Of a stretch of 64,000 bases of DNA, positions 1 to 11,304 are shown one piece after another. Source of the DNA: Ophiobolus disseminans. Its lineage: Eukaryota; Ascomycota; Dothideomycetes; Pleosporales; Phaeosphaeriaceae. The notes below the pieces were generated by a model. It searched no databases. It saw only the letters and a program-made list of their open reading frames with translations, and was not told the DNA's origin. Numbering within the stretch: the first letter of the stretch is position 1; every line of letters begins with the position of its first letter. Location of the stretch: positions 620,001-684,000 of the forward strand of contig MU006222.1 of the NCBI GenBank assembly GCA_010093685.1. Direction: 5' to 3'. The translations under genes and the position numbers were made by a program.

Positions 1-391
1 GGACATTGCGGCTATGGTATGATCTCACGCCAGAGAATACCTAGTCTGGGCTTCCAGTACATCTCACACCATCCAATGCGCATTGCAAAATTTCCCTACT
101 ACACCCAGCCACCGGAACTAGATATGCCTCTCTTCTTACCTCGGGTGCACAGTTCGTGGGCGGAATGGGAGGGGCGAGAAGATCACGCTACCTACTATGG
201 CACTGGAGGATAGTTGGACAAGGCAATGTCTACGCCACGGATATCAAAGGCAAAGCGAACACGGATCTCACAATTCATCGTCGTTCGACAAGCACCGCAG
301 CTTCCTCACAATTAAAATATTAAACATTCATAGTGAAAGGACTATTAGACTTTTTCGACCTTCCTGTACCCATCTTTCGAACACTTTGTGT
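1..391. other. Window start, no supported gene
   Basis: Short open frames occur on the plus strand here, but none has recognisable domains, splice structure or coding texture. The part next to 392 is probably the 3' flank of the minus-strand secreted protein gene. I see no RNA gene or repeat. Confidence 0.5.
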
Positions 392-959
392 CTAATATGG
401 TGCCTTTGTGACAGCATGCACATACGTGTCCGCACACCCATCTGTCGTTCCTTTCCAAGTCAGCACTTCACTGCCCAATAAGCCATTGCATATCGTCCAT
501 CCCTCTTCTTCGCCGTCCACCGTAAGGAGGTATCCTTCGCTGAGCGCCATGTTGCCTGCAGGCTGCGGGGAAGCGAGGAACTGGAGCTCTTTGCCCGCTT
601 CGACGATAGTTGAGTTGTACAGCTTTTCACCGCCATTGAACGGCGCCAGGGCAACGCTCGATAGCGTGCCGTCTGTGAGAGTGAAGTTTGGAAGGGAGTT
701 ATAGCCACTCCCGATGAGGCGAAGGATAAGAGCGGGTTGGTGGAACGGATCCTGATACTGTTAACACTAAGAACTACCTGAGATGTCTGGAAACACATAC
801 ATAGAGTGATGTCGCAGCGACAGCTTGAAGTTCGGAAGGGTCTGGATTGGGATCGGCTTGGGAAGTCGTGACGAGAAGGAAGTTTGTGAGCTCTGTCGGG
901 AACGCAGCGCAAATCATTGCACCAACTGCAACAATGAGGCTCAATGTTGAGGAACGCAT
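392..959 (-). CDS. Small secreted protein, unknown function
   Basis: Two exons on the minus strand, 959–801 and 757–392, joined by a 43-bp GT–AG intron (758–800), give about 174 residues ending at a TAG. The N-terminus (MRSSTLSLIVAVGAMICAAF) is a typical signal peptide with a hydrophobic core and small residues before the cleavage region. The mature part has several NxS/T glycosylation sequons (NFT, NST) and a pair of cysteines late in the chain (TICNG, DGCADTY). Its pattern resembles small fungal cell-wall or extracellular proteins with a beta-rich fold, but I do not recognise a named family. The intron is slightly shorter than the others in the window, so the junction could be a few codons off. 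No neighbour suggests a pathway. A secreted surface protein or candidate effector is possible; that is inference. Confidence 0.6.
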
Positions 960-2170
960 CGTGAGATCGATTGAGTGAAGTTGAGAATAACGCGACAACT
1001 TTGAGGTGATGTTTGCAAATTTTTGTGGCAGCAGCGACCACTTGTCTATATACCTGCAACTTACCCCGGGACCGAAGCAGGCACGACAAGTGTAAGGTGT
1101 CACAAATGCAATCATACATACCGGTTCTCCAGTATCTACGCTTCAGCCACCCAATTGGCATTGCGGGAGCCCTTGCAGATCACAAGAGCCCCTGCAAAAC
1201 GTAACTGACAGCGACAGCGACAGCTTCATCCAATGGTTTTCGTAGTAAGTAGGCAATCTGACGAGCTCGCAGATCTGTTGGGTGGTAAGATTGTGATGGT
1301 TATGTGACTGTATCTCTTGTGAGTCTTCCTCATTTTGCATAAATTGCAGATTTGGGTAGGACGAAAGTGACGTTGGGAGCGCATGTTGATCGTCCGATCG
1401 GCACTGCATCTGAACTACGCCCTAGCTAGCCTCGTTTAGCCGACTCGAAAGTGAACATCGGAATACACCATGTCTTCGACATGTGCAGCATGCGTTTAGA
1501 GATTTCGCTCCATCTTTTAAGAGTGCCTGAGAATGAAGAAAGGGGAAGATAGACGGATGGGGCGGTGCGAAATTCTGAAGTCACACAAGGTCATTTTACT
1601 CAACCCAAAGCTTGTTAGAGTGGCAGGGGCCACTCGGACAATCAAAAGCAGCAAGGGAGCTGCTACCTCAGGTGAGGTAGGCGCAATAGGCTATTGTTTG
1701 AGTATATAGTTTCTTCCTTCGCCGAGATCAATCCATCACTTGTTAACTCAACTCATCTTCTTTAACAAAGCTAACTAGGGTAAGTCACAATCACCAACCT
1801 GTGCACGTAGGAGTCAACACCTGCGAGACTTCACAACTCTCGATGCAATATGCGGACAGTTGCCCAGCTAAGTGGGCTTGTGTTCTTTTCTACATCGAGC
1901 GAGAGAGCCACCGTTGCACTACACTGACCTGACACTCATTCATGGATGGTAGACACTCGATCGTGTAAACCTAAACTCTTGAGACCAAGCCAGCAACGAA
2001 TCTAACTCAACCACTCGTGAAAGGCGAAGATGTGTGTCTTGTAGGTTCCAGTAAATTGAAGATGCAAAAAGTGAAAACCTGAACGGCGAAGTGAAAGTCA
2101 AAAAGCCTAGAACGACTCAGCATACTCAACCCAACTCAACCCAACTCAAACGCAGCAGAAAGCAGTCGAG
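960..2170. other. Intergenic, promoter side of secreted protein gene
   Basis: No convincing coding region. Open frames on the minus strand above 960 run out of frame with the secreted protein and look incidental. Two adjacent hairpins lie at 1663–1680 and 1684–1696. From about 2107 to 2150 there is a short run of CCAACTCAA-type repeats leading into the tandem array that follows. Confidence 0.45.
1663..1680. repeat. Perfect inverted repeat (hairpin)
   Basis: CTACCTCA, then GG, then TGAGGTAG: eight-base arms with a two-base spacer. A second short palindrome (CAATAG G CTATTG) follows at 1684–1696. Function unknown; a dimeric transcription-factor site is possible. Confidence 0.6.
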
Positions 2171-2179
2171 AACTTCTCT

Positions 2180-3650
2180 AGTTGAGTCCAAACCCCACCA
2201 GCAATCAACGGAAGGTTGCCTACCTGCCTAATCGTGAAAGTTGGATTTCGACGTAGAAGTTGAGCGGAGGCACACAGCGTATTCAACTAGGACCAATGTC
2301 CCAGCAGAAGCGAGGTTGAGACTCTACACCAGCGCAGATTCACTGCAGTAATCAACACCCCGCTACGTTCCTGCCTAATTAGGCAGGTTCAAATGTTCAG
2401 GGTAAAAGTTGAGCATGGAGATATTTAATGCATCCTACATCTATACTTCCGCGAAGAAATGCTAGCGACGGCTCTTAACTGCGAGGATTCACTGCAGTAA
2501 CTAACAGATCTATATACCTTCCTAAACAGGAAGGTTGAAGTTTTGCGGTAGAGAAATATTTTGTCGAGGTGAAAGTTGAGCTTGGAGGCATACAACACAT
2601 TCCCACAATTTTACTTCCACTAAGAAATACCCGCAAAGGCTCTTAATCGCGAAGATTCACTGCAGTAATTAACAGAGCTCTATATCTTCTTAAATAGGAA
2701 GGTTGAAACTTAGCGGTAGAGAAAGCTTCGTGGAGGGGAAAAGTTACCTGCGGGGAATTTTAACACAATTGATTAATATCTGTCCGCAACATAGCTCGCT
2801 CAGAAATTTTGGATTAAACTGCAGTAATCGACACCCATGTTTATACTTGCCCAATTAGGCAGGTTGGGTGTTTATTCAATAAGTTGGTAGGCCTTGTACG
2901 ATCGTACGGGTGAATAACAACAACGAGGTTCTTCTGGTGACGTGGGATTGGTATTATTGATCTATGAACGTGGGTGCTACGAAGGTATACCTGAGCTTGG
3001 CCGCAAGTCGGGCCGAAGCCGGATTGAGGCGGTACGTTGGGCCTCGTTGGGCAACACAACGTGTGTGTGTGTGCCCACCCTATGTGTGTATATCGACACA
3101 ATATGTCGGATCACAGGTATCAGTAGGTATGTGGGTTGCCCAACGCTGCTCAACGCTGCCCAACAGCCGACCCGATCCTATTTCGGTCCTACTCCTACGA
3201 GATCATGTACACCTCTGTAGCATCCATACGTAGAAGAGAATCAAGTCAACCACAACTATCAAAATGCATTCATAGCTATTGTTGTTTCCTTCCACTAGTG
3301 CGAAGCCTTCCAACACAATATTTATAAGAAAAAATTACTCATTTCGTAGCTGTGGAGCATCTCAACGCATTCAACAAATAAAATTCAACTGCGAGGAAGC
3401 CTTCACGGCTCTGCAATGCACTTGAATCACCGCAGCAATCGACGCTTGCGCGGGTACTTGCCTAAACGGGCAGGTTGGATTTTGCGTATAGGTGAAAGTA
3501 TTGTTTTAGAGGATAATTCGACTAGAACGATAACCGCAGAGGTTAGTGGGGAGTTGCACTTCAACTAGACAACTGCAGTATTCCACAATTGTGTAAAGCG
3601 TTACGTGATTAGGAAAGTTGAATCATCCCGAAATATGTATGCAATGCCAC
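2180..3650. repeat. Degenerate ~155-bp tandem repeat array with conserved stem-loop
   Basis: A core reading TTCACTGCAGTAAT or close to it recurs at about 2339, 2488, 2656 and 2815, and in weaker form near 3425 and 3571. Spacings inside the first block are about 149, 168 and 159 bp. Each core is followed 15–30 bases later by a stem-loop: CCTGCCTAATTAGGCAGG (2370–2387, perfect), ACCTTCCT-AAAC-AGGAAGGT (2516–2535, perfect), and imperfect versions near 2686, 2848 and 3460. Between stem-loop and next core the units also share a GTTGAGC..GGAG segment and GGCTCTTAA..GCGA(A/G)GATT. A half-decayed unit is visible near 2192–2250. The array is interrupted at about 2885–3340. No open frame spans the units, so this is a non-coding satellite-like repeat or the remains of one. 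Confidence 0.7.
2885..3340. other. Unrelated segment interrupting the tandem array
   Basis: This stretch does not match the array units on either side. It contains the palindrome GTACGATCGTAC (near 2897), a TGTGTGTGTG run near 3062, and an inverted pair: CGTTGGGCCTCGTTGGGCAAC near 3036 against GTTGCCCAACGCTGCTCAACG near 3137, about 17 of 21 bases pairing. A small non-autonomous element is possible, but I could not define ends or a target duplication. Confidence 0.35.
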
Positions 3651-3716
3651 GAAGTTCTAATAGTGTTACATATCTACAACCCGCTGTCCTACCACAGTCC
3701 ATTCTTATACCATGAT

Positions 3717-5370
3717 CTACAAGAACTCAATGCCCACCCCAAAGCTTAGACCTTTCCTCGCTTCCTCTCTTACCCTAATAACAAGCGGCAAGCTGAAATT
3801 GATCTCGAACCTCGCAATCGGATGCGCATACACAAGTCCCACGCCCGCCGCCGCACTAGGCAGTTCGTCCGTCAAGCTCGAGAACGTCTTCGCGAGGCTA
3901 TTTTGCACGTTGCCGCCCTTGCCGCCTTTGAGAGACAGCAAGCGACCGCCGTTGATGAACGCCTGGATGCGAAGGGGAGTTTCTTTTCCGACGCGGGGGA
4001 CGGGGAGGAGCAGGGATGCGCCGCCTGCTGCGAAGACGTCGCCGCCGACAGCATCGGAGCCGTCGTGGGGGCCGAGACCTGCGAGGCGGAAGCCACGCAC
4101 GTTATTCGGTCCGCCCAGGAAGAAGCGGTCGTTGATGCGGGAGCCTTCGGGCTGGTTCTGGCCTGGGAGGGAGAGGGGGTAGATGAGGCCACCGCGTAGA
4201 CCGGCGGTCAGAGTGATGCCGGTGTTACCAAAAGGCAGGGCGACTTGCGACTCGGCTTCCGACTTGAAGAAGGCTACGTCGCCGCTCAGACCGCCGAAGC
4301 CGGCGAGCTCGGAAACGGTCTTGACGAGGTAGCCGCTGTTGGGCAGGAGGGGGTAGTCGCGCTTGTCGTTGGTCCAGGCGTGTGTGATGCTCGACTTGAA
4401 GGTGTCGCCGGCTTCGTTGCGTACGGTGGGAGAGGCATTTTCTGCGAGGCTGGTGACTTCTCGCCAGATGCCTGAGTAGCCGAATTCATGCTGATGTCCT
4501 GTCTTCGACCTCCATAGCAGCTTCGATGTTCCGCCCCTCAGCACCTCCTCGTGGCTCGCCCAGCTTTTCAATGTCGAACTCGCGAAACCATTGACCTGGA
4601 ACTTGAGATCTGGGTTGCTGAGGATTGGCGAATCGAGTGCGAGCGAGTAAGCTGATCGTGTCCGTGTTCCCAGCGAGCCGTGTGCGTTGAGCGTCTCAGC
4701 ACCACCGAACAAATTCCGCAGCTCAGCGTGTATATAGGCGTCTGCCTCGGATGCGCCGGCCTCTGTTCCCGTCTTGATGGTGTAGTTGCCGCGCTCGTAG
4801 GCATTGATGTATACGTCAACGTCTGTAGGGGATGATGACGCAATTGCCTGGTTTGGCCGGTCGAGGAAGACTGAGATTGGCGACTTGAAGATGCCTAGCC
4901 CATGTCAGGAACGTTTCCAAGATACTGTCGCGTGCATTCCTACCAAAGCGATTCAGCTTCTCCGTGGCATCGCCGACCTCCTTCAGAGCATCCTCAAGCG
5001 TGTAGGGCTCCTCGCGGTTCGCACTCAAGATGGGGTTGACTATGCGCTCTAGGAAGCCTCTTCTTGTTCGGTTGGCGTGGAGGATGCGGACCGAGGATAT
5101 CGTCACGGGGAGGGTGGTGTTGTCTTCAATCTGTCGCACACTTCAGCGCAAGCTCCGAGGCCATCAATTGGCTGCCTACCAGCTCCCCGAGCCTCTCCTG
5201 CGACTTGTGTTGTTGGGCGTATAACCGCGCATTGAGCTCGTCCTGCTGCCGCTTCTGCTCGGCCAGATCCGTCTTGTTCTTCAGCCTTTCGAAGACCTGC
5301 AATTTAATTAGTAGCATACATGAGTTCCACGCGCGCAGCCACTCACATCGTCTTCGCCAGCAGACGCCAT
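3717..5370 (-). CDS. SAM50: Mitochondrial outer-membrane beta-barrel insertase Sam50/Tob55
   Basis: Four exons on the minus strand: 5370–5347, 5296–5180, 5130–4944 and 4894–3717. The three introns are 49–50 bp, and the total is in frame for 501 residues, normal for Sam50. Sam50 is the core of the SAM/TOB complex that folds and inserts beta-barrel proteins such as porin and Tom40 into the mitochondrial outer membrane. The N-terminal third (about residues 45–130, including LPVTISSVRILHANRTRRGF) is the POTRA-like domain. The remainder is an Omp85 barrel carrying the loop-6 signature NNVRGFRLAG, preceded by NDRFFLGGP, with a C-terminal beta signal (LSFGVGIEFL). The start MASAGEDDVFERLKNK was chosen over an upstream in-frame ATG because it gives the usual short N-terminus and a clean first intron. 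The gene is divergent from UBC6, 365 bp away. Confidence 0.93.
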
Positions 5371-5735
5371 TGAAGCTGTTGATGTCTTTGGGCTCAAAGC
5401 TTGGCGCGAGAACTTGAACCCTGGCGCCGAACATCGTCGAGGTCGTCACATCGAGTCACGTGACCGGGGATGGAACCACGGTAGATGCACAAAGTAGCGC
5501 CGCCTTTCCCTCTTCCCCTTCCCTATACTATCTATTAATTCACGTTGTGCGCACTTTGATATTACACCGTGCACTCACAGGCAATCACGGTCACCTCTTA
5601 CTTCCTTTGATAAACTTCCTTGTCATTCCGGTTGCGCCACTTTCTATTCGTACCACCTGTCTCACCCGCTTAGATTCGACAAACAGCAACCTCGACCTAT
5701 AAGTCTACGCACACCCCAACCCTCTTTCACACACA
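5371..5735. promoter_or_regulatory. Divergent promoter between SAM50 and UBC6
   Basis: The 365-bp interval between the two start codons must serve both genes. It contains the perfect 10-bp palindrome GTCACGTGAC at 5455–5464, whose CACGTG core is the classic target of bHLH factors (Cbf1/USF type). Pyrimidine-rich tracts follow towards UBC6, as is common upstream of fungal start codons. Factor identity is inferred, not shown. Confidence 0.5.
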
Positions 5736-6575
5736 ATGGCCACTCCCGCCGCGACAAAGCGCCTCACAAGGGAATACGCATCCATCTCAAAGTCGCCGCC
5801 GCCGTACATCATCGCCCATCCCAGCGAAACCAACATCCTCGAATGGCACTACATCCTCACCGGCCCGCCGGAAACACCATATGAGGGCGGCCAGTACTGG
5901 GGCACCCTCATGTTCCCGCCAGACTACCCCTTCGCACCGCCCGCCATCCGCATGCACACCCCGAGCGGCCGCTTCCAGCCGAGCACGAGGCTCTGTCTGT
6001 CGATAAGCGACTTCCATCCCAAGAGCTTCAATCCGGCATGGGAGGTCAGCACAATCCTCACAGGACTGCTGAGCTTCATGACGGGCGAGGAGATGACAAC
6101 AGGCAGCGTGCGCGCCAGCGAGCAAGAGCGAAAGCTGTTTGCCCGGCGGACGCGGTGGTGGAACAGCACCGGCGGCGGCTCGAAGCCCATTCCCAACGCC
6201 CCCGGCGTGACTGCACAGCCATCGTCGAATTCAAGAGGCATCGGCGGCATCAAGGCCGGCGACGGCGGCGCAAAGTTCCGCCTCGAGTGGCCCGACATCG
6301 ACGAGGAGAACCTCAAGTGGATGAAGGAGAAGAACCTCGACCCCGCCACTGGCCTGCCGCGACCCGCGCAATCGTCACAACTACATTGCTCGCCAGAAGT
6401 CGCTGGCCTGCGGAGACGGCCCGGCGCAAGTGCGACGGTCGTGCAGGATGCGCAGATAGCGCGGGACGCTGGACAGGGCTGGGTGAGCCGGAATAAGTGG
6501 AAGCTCGTCTTGGGCACGATGATGCTGTACATCCTGGCAGCGCGCGTTTTGTCCGACACGTCCGCTGCGGCGTGA
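5736..6575 (+). CDS. UBC6: Ubiquitin-conjugating enzyme E2 of the ER membrane (Ubc6/UBE2J type)
   Basis: A single-exon gene of 279 residues. The UBC fold occupies about residues 5–160: it opens with TKRLTREYASISKSPPPYI, has the GPPETPYEGGQYWG strand, and carries the catalytic cysteine in RLCLSISDFHP, the J-family variant of the E2 active site, which lacks the usual HPN tripeptide. A linker rich in Gly and Pro follows, then a C-terminal hydrophobic segment (about residues 255–272, WKLVLGTMMLYILAARVL) that would anchor the enzyme in the ER membrane tail-first, catalytic domain in the cytosol. The family works in ER-associated degradation with Doa10-type ligases. Length and tail anchor match fungal Ubc6. 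The first ATG after the shared promoter was taken as the start. Confidence 0.95.
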   Translation: MATPAATKRLTREYASISKSPPPYIIAHPSETNILEWHYILTGPPETPYEGGQYWGTLMFPPDYPFAPPAIRMHTPSGRFQPSTRLCLSISDFHPKSFNPAWEVSTILTGLLSFMTGEEMTTGSVRASEQERKLFARRTRWWNSTGGGSKPIPNAPGVTAQPSSNSRGIGGIKAGDGGAKFRLEWPDIDEENLKWMKEKNLDPATGLPRPAQSSQLHCSPEVAGLRRRPGASATVVQDAQIARDAGQGWVSRNKWKLVLGTMMLYILAARVLSDTSAAA

Positions 6576-9500
6576 ACGATCGGGCGCATCAGCGGACATT
6601 GTGCATATTGGCGTTCTGGGACTCTGATGGAGTGTACGAGACGGTTAGGTTAATGATACCAGGCAAAGTGCATAGTTCAAGGGGTTTAGCGCTTGACATT
6701 TGACTTTGAATTCATAGACATCTTGTGCATCGCGGCCCTTGGCATGCACTGTATAATTCATTTTCTTGTCTTATTGACACTCTCTTCCTCGCTAGTAACC
6801 TGGTTTTATTCATCGCTCTCTATTCTCTTGTCGTTTGACCCACTCCACACTTCTCATCCTCGCCAGCACCGTCACCAATACATACTCCTTTTCTCCACCC
6901 CACTTCAATCGCTTTCAAATCCTCGGCGCAGGCTCATTCACACCTATCTTGTAATCGCCATGATCAAGCTCAGGGGTCCACTTCACAACACCACCCCCTC
7001 ACCGACAGTCCAACCAAAACTTGCGCCACCATACCGTCTCGGCATCCAGAAACCACGGCTTCGCGCTCTCAATCAGTTCGTCTGGAGATGGCATTCTCAG
7101 CGGATCAAGGTAGGGCAGCGCCATGATGAAGACATCGCAGGTCGTGAAGCTCGTGCGTGCGAAGACGGCGTTGGCGATACCGTGAGGCATGAGTTCGGAT
7201 GGTGGATGGAGTGGATTGCGTGTGTTTGATATATTGCGTGGCAAGGCACCAATCCAGAGTGCTGTTCGATATCAAGTCTGTTGCGCAACACGTGTTTTGT
7301 GTTGATAGTAGGCGTGAGGCTGGAGGTAGCGAATGCAGAGCGGACAAAGTAGTCCAGTGTATTTGTCCGTTCGTCTGATCTTCATCGGTGATAGCGAAGA
7401 TACTTGGTGTTGGTATGCGTGGTGATGTACTGTTTGCCTCCTCTTGCCTTCCGCCCCGATACCAAGAGACGGTACGGTGTACTTCACCGCTGGTTCAAAT
7501 CGCTTGTGCAGATCCTCCCCTGTCCCAGATTCGGGCAATGCGACGTTAATATGTTTCCTCTTTGGGTAGTCTGCGATGCGCGTTTGATGTTCCCCTTTTG
7601 CGATCGTCCTCGTGAACTTGGTGTACAGGATCTCGGCTGTCTACCGATGGCAGCTTATCGTCCAGTGGTACCGAGCGTGGTGGCAAGGCGGTCAAGGTGG
7701 CACAAGATGCGGGAGGGTATGCGCGTGCTGCTGATCGTGTTGCTCGCGTGGTTACAGTAAGCTTAAGACGGCGACATAATTGCTGAGCTGACAGCGCTGT
7801 GCTTGCTTGAGGGATTGTCGCATAAAGGTCGCAGTTTTTGTGACCCCGCAGTACCAAGTAGAAGTACTTCGAGACTTACCTCCTGAGCCTACCTTTTGCC
7901 ATTGTCTACAACGACTCAGCTGCCATCATCAGCAGATCCACTTGCACAAGCTTATGCAGGAGTATCTCGGTCCATAGCAGCCACACCAATAGTCAAGGCC
8001 CGACTAGGAAGGCATGGGCAGATGGGACGCAGTGTAAAAGGACAGATGTTCCTCCCTGAGGCTGTGGTAAAGTTAGAAGTCTTCCATCTTGTGATCAGTG
8101 ATGCCATTGGGAAGTGGTGAGGCGTAGCGCGGTGCTACTGGTTCGCTTGTAGATGACGTGCAGCGAATGAACGACAGAAGACTGGGATCAGACAACATCG
8201 ACGTGACTGCTATGCTTATTGGAGACTGGAAATGGCCATAGGTTGCTTTGGAAGTGGGTATGCAGAGAAAAGGGATATATTGACCAGATGTTGAGAACAG
8301 AGGGTGGACGACCGGGAACGAGGAAATCCGAGTGGCGAAGATGTGAGGCCTTGGGTAAACGAGGTAGGAGCGACTCACAACCAAACTTTCGTCCGTAATT
8401 GGCAGTCGTAACTGCCTCTTTCAGGCGAGGGCAGGAGCTACCATTGCAAGTCAGATCGATCTTCGCAACTAGCCATCTCGGCAATATTGCGTCTCAAATG
8501 TAGAGATGCGTCAATCTGGCATCGATATCGAAGCTGTGGCGGCTCGCTAATCGAGCTGAGCGATAGTGCTTTGTTTCGTGGATAGCGAAGTAATTGTCAA
8601 TACCTGGGTACCCTGCGTTGTTGACTTCATTGATCTCCTGTCTGGAATACAAACACTTCAGACAACAACCAAGAAAAGCATAATTTGCTGTCAAGACCAA
8701 TGGAGTCAAACATGCTTTCTGAATAAGGTGCTCGACCATATATAAGAACACGCAGCATGTGATAGTCAAGCCGTGTATGTCGGATGCACAGTGTGTACAT
8801 TGATGCTTCGAAGGCATGGGCTCCCATGTCGGATCTGCACTACCGTGCCAGGCAGTCTGCCTTTTACTCCTACTTTTGATGAATCGAGCCGTTGGTTGCG
8901 ATGATCTAGCTGCATCTTGATCTACTGCCTCCTGGCGCATACGAGCGAACAAACGAGGGGGCCTTGTTAATGTGAACGTCTAATGAAGGACTTCTTTGCT
9001 GTGGCTCTAGGTGGCTGAGATATATTTTTACACTGTTGATTTAACAGAACGGTATTCGGAGATAATTTATGTGACAACCTGCGGTACATCTTGTAGTGAC
9101 GCGCCCGTGCCTCAAGATGGTGGTTAGCGCAGTTCTGTTTCAGGCGAAATTCTGCGAGGAATATGTGCTGACCATCCACACCAGAAGGTGCCGCCAGTAG
9201 ACCTATAAGGACCTCTGGAAGCTACAACTTCGTGTGAGAAGTTCTCAAATTCCCGCGATTCCAACTGGCACCCATCTCGTAGGTACATGTCTGCTCGCTG
9301 GTTGGGGGAGGTAAGCATCAAATGACACCACATTCAGACCACTTCCATACTCTTTCTGGGTGTTATCTCCGTAAACTCAGACTTTGGTGTAACACAAGAA
9401 GAGACGGTTCGACCCAGGGCGACCGGTGAGGTAAGCCCGCGCTTGCACTACCACCTCGCAGACAACGTGGAACACCGTATACCGTCGACTTCAGCCCATA

Positions 9501-11304
9501 CACACGTCTTCCGAGACGCCGCAGATTACGATTAATGATTTCCACGCAATGTACTTTGGGTTTATGCAGTTGGCGAGACCATTTGAACTTCTTGGTGTGG
9601 CTTTCCTTCTCCGTCTCTTCTATCCTGAGGTCATTGTCCTTCCGGTGCTGGCAGACCCAGAGCAAACAAGTTGCAAGCGCGACATGTAGGTGAGACAGGC
9701 TATCAGACCGGGTGCAGTTACTCGTTGGTGTTATGTGCACCCCTAGCAATGTGAGTGCGAATCGTTGTAATGAGCACAGCGTACCTAGGTAGGTAGCTGT
9801 CACATCCTTCTGTGCCTCCGACCAAGGTTAGACTAACCTACCGTAGACCTTGACAGACATCGCATACCCTCCGACGCCTGGCTTCGCCGCTTTACTGCGT
9901 ACTTGCGTCCCAACGCGCTCGTGGTAGGTATGTCGGTACACATCCTACATTGGGTGGAGTGGAGGACCTCAAGTTCCGAGCCGCTTCCGCTCTGGCTCTC
10001 CGCCCACAGTCCTCACCATTCCGCGCCACGGTCCGATAACCTCACTCCATACCATGTGGCTCCAATTCCACATGATCTATGTCAGAGCTGCTTGGCCTCA
10101 ACAACGCACTTCTTCGAGGCCGCTATGCAACCTGCTGGCCCAGTCGCCTGTGATCCCAAAAGGGGCTGTCGGTGCGACCTACCTTTACGGATAGCATCAA
10201 TTAAACTGCAAGCTACGGGATTCTTGCCCGGGGACCGGCGAATCGAAGCATAGCGAGTTGCGGTGCTAACAAAGCCCGAGGGCTTGGGTTGCATGGCAGG
10301 CAGCCTGACTATCCTGCATCAAGGTAGAGGCCGTTGGGTGCAGCGCCAGCCTCTGTGGATCGTAGCCTTTTACGACGACGTCCAAAACATCGAGAAGGTG
10401 ACACCACCGAACCACATCCGATTTTTTCATGCGCGTATAAACCTTCGATCTCGTATGTTCACTAGCCCCTGTCGTTGTCTGTCGACGCACATGCTCCGTA
10501 ACCCTAGTAGTCGTCTAGAGCACACCATCTTCGATCTGCTGAGGTCGCGAGACGTCATCCTTCCATGCCAGGAACGGACCCTGGACGTGCCCAGTGCCGA
10601 GACGGGTGGCATGACGACTTCGGTACATCTTTGTTGTTTGCTGGTTCGCTCAGCACCCATGGTCGATTCTGGAGCGCAGAGTGTGAAAATTGCCGTTGGA
10701 GTGTCAAGACTTTTCGACGCCATGTCCGGTACCAAAGGAGCGTTTGGTACCTCGCGATGCTGTCGAAGGCAGATGTCAACTGACGGGAAATCCATACCGC
10801 GCCTATGCGCGGTGAGGCACAGCGTTTTGACGGTGTACTCAGCAGCATACACCGGTCCACGGTTGATACCCAAAACCCTCGTAGTGTGACCCGCAAACTG
10901 GGAGTACCGCGTGCCGATGAGGAGCATTTGTTGGGTTCGTCCTAACGAATCTCGAGGCCGTGTTGATTGGAGAGGCTTTTATGCAACCGCAATACAGGCC
11001 CACATCACCCTCGTGTCACACAGGGACTAATAGCTGGTCTGCAGGGTTTTTTTTTCGCGCCAGCCAATGACCTTGTTTGCGGGGTCACGATCTTGGTTTG
11101 AAGGTAAAGGCGCTCGGGGGCCTGAGCGCCGGTCAAACGAAGGAGTGAATGCTAGTAGCGGCCCGGGCACGGACTTTTAGCCCCGAAATCACGCGCGCAT
11201 CTTTCTCCAAACCATAAAAGCGCTCTCGTCCTCCCCTCGAACCTGCCCACATACCCCACTACCAAGTTTACATCCACCCAACTTGGTTCCAACCACTTGG
11301 CAAG
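6576..11304. other. Gene-poor interval of 4.7 kb
   Basis: Open frames of 60–210 codons exist on both strands but overlap each other in different frames and show no recognisable domain, signal peptide or consistent splice pattern. The best coding-looking piece is the minus-strand frame 7244–6999, listed separately. Two antisense open frames of 208 and 166 codons near 10263–10927 cover the same DNA and I cannot favour either. The last 250 bases are the promoter of the sugar transporter. Confidence 0.4.
6999..7244 (-). other. Possible gene fragment or terminal exon, 81 codons
   Basis: This minus-strand frame encodes a peptide with protein-like composition (CDVFIMALPYLDPLRMPSPD, then SAKPWFLDAETVWWRKFW) and ends at a TGA. 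I found no convincing upstream exon: the frames above it, up to about 7857, contain stops and differ in phase. It may be the last exon of a decayed gene or chance. No family recognised. Confidence 0.2.

Noticed and set aside
7485..7510. B-box-like GGTTCAAATCG
   Set aside because: No matching A box 30–60 bases upstream and no cloverleaf pairing.
10263..10927. Long overlapping open frames on both strands (208 and 166 codons)
   Set aside because: They occupy the same DNA, lack domains and splice logic, and neither is favoured by composition.
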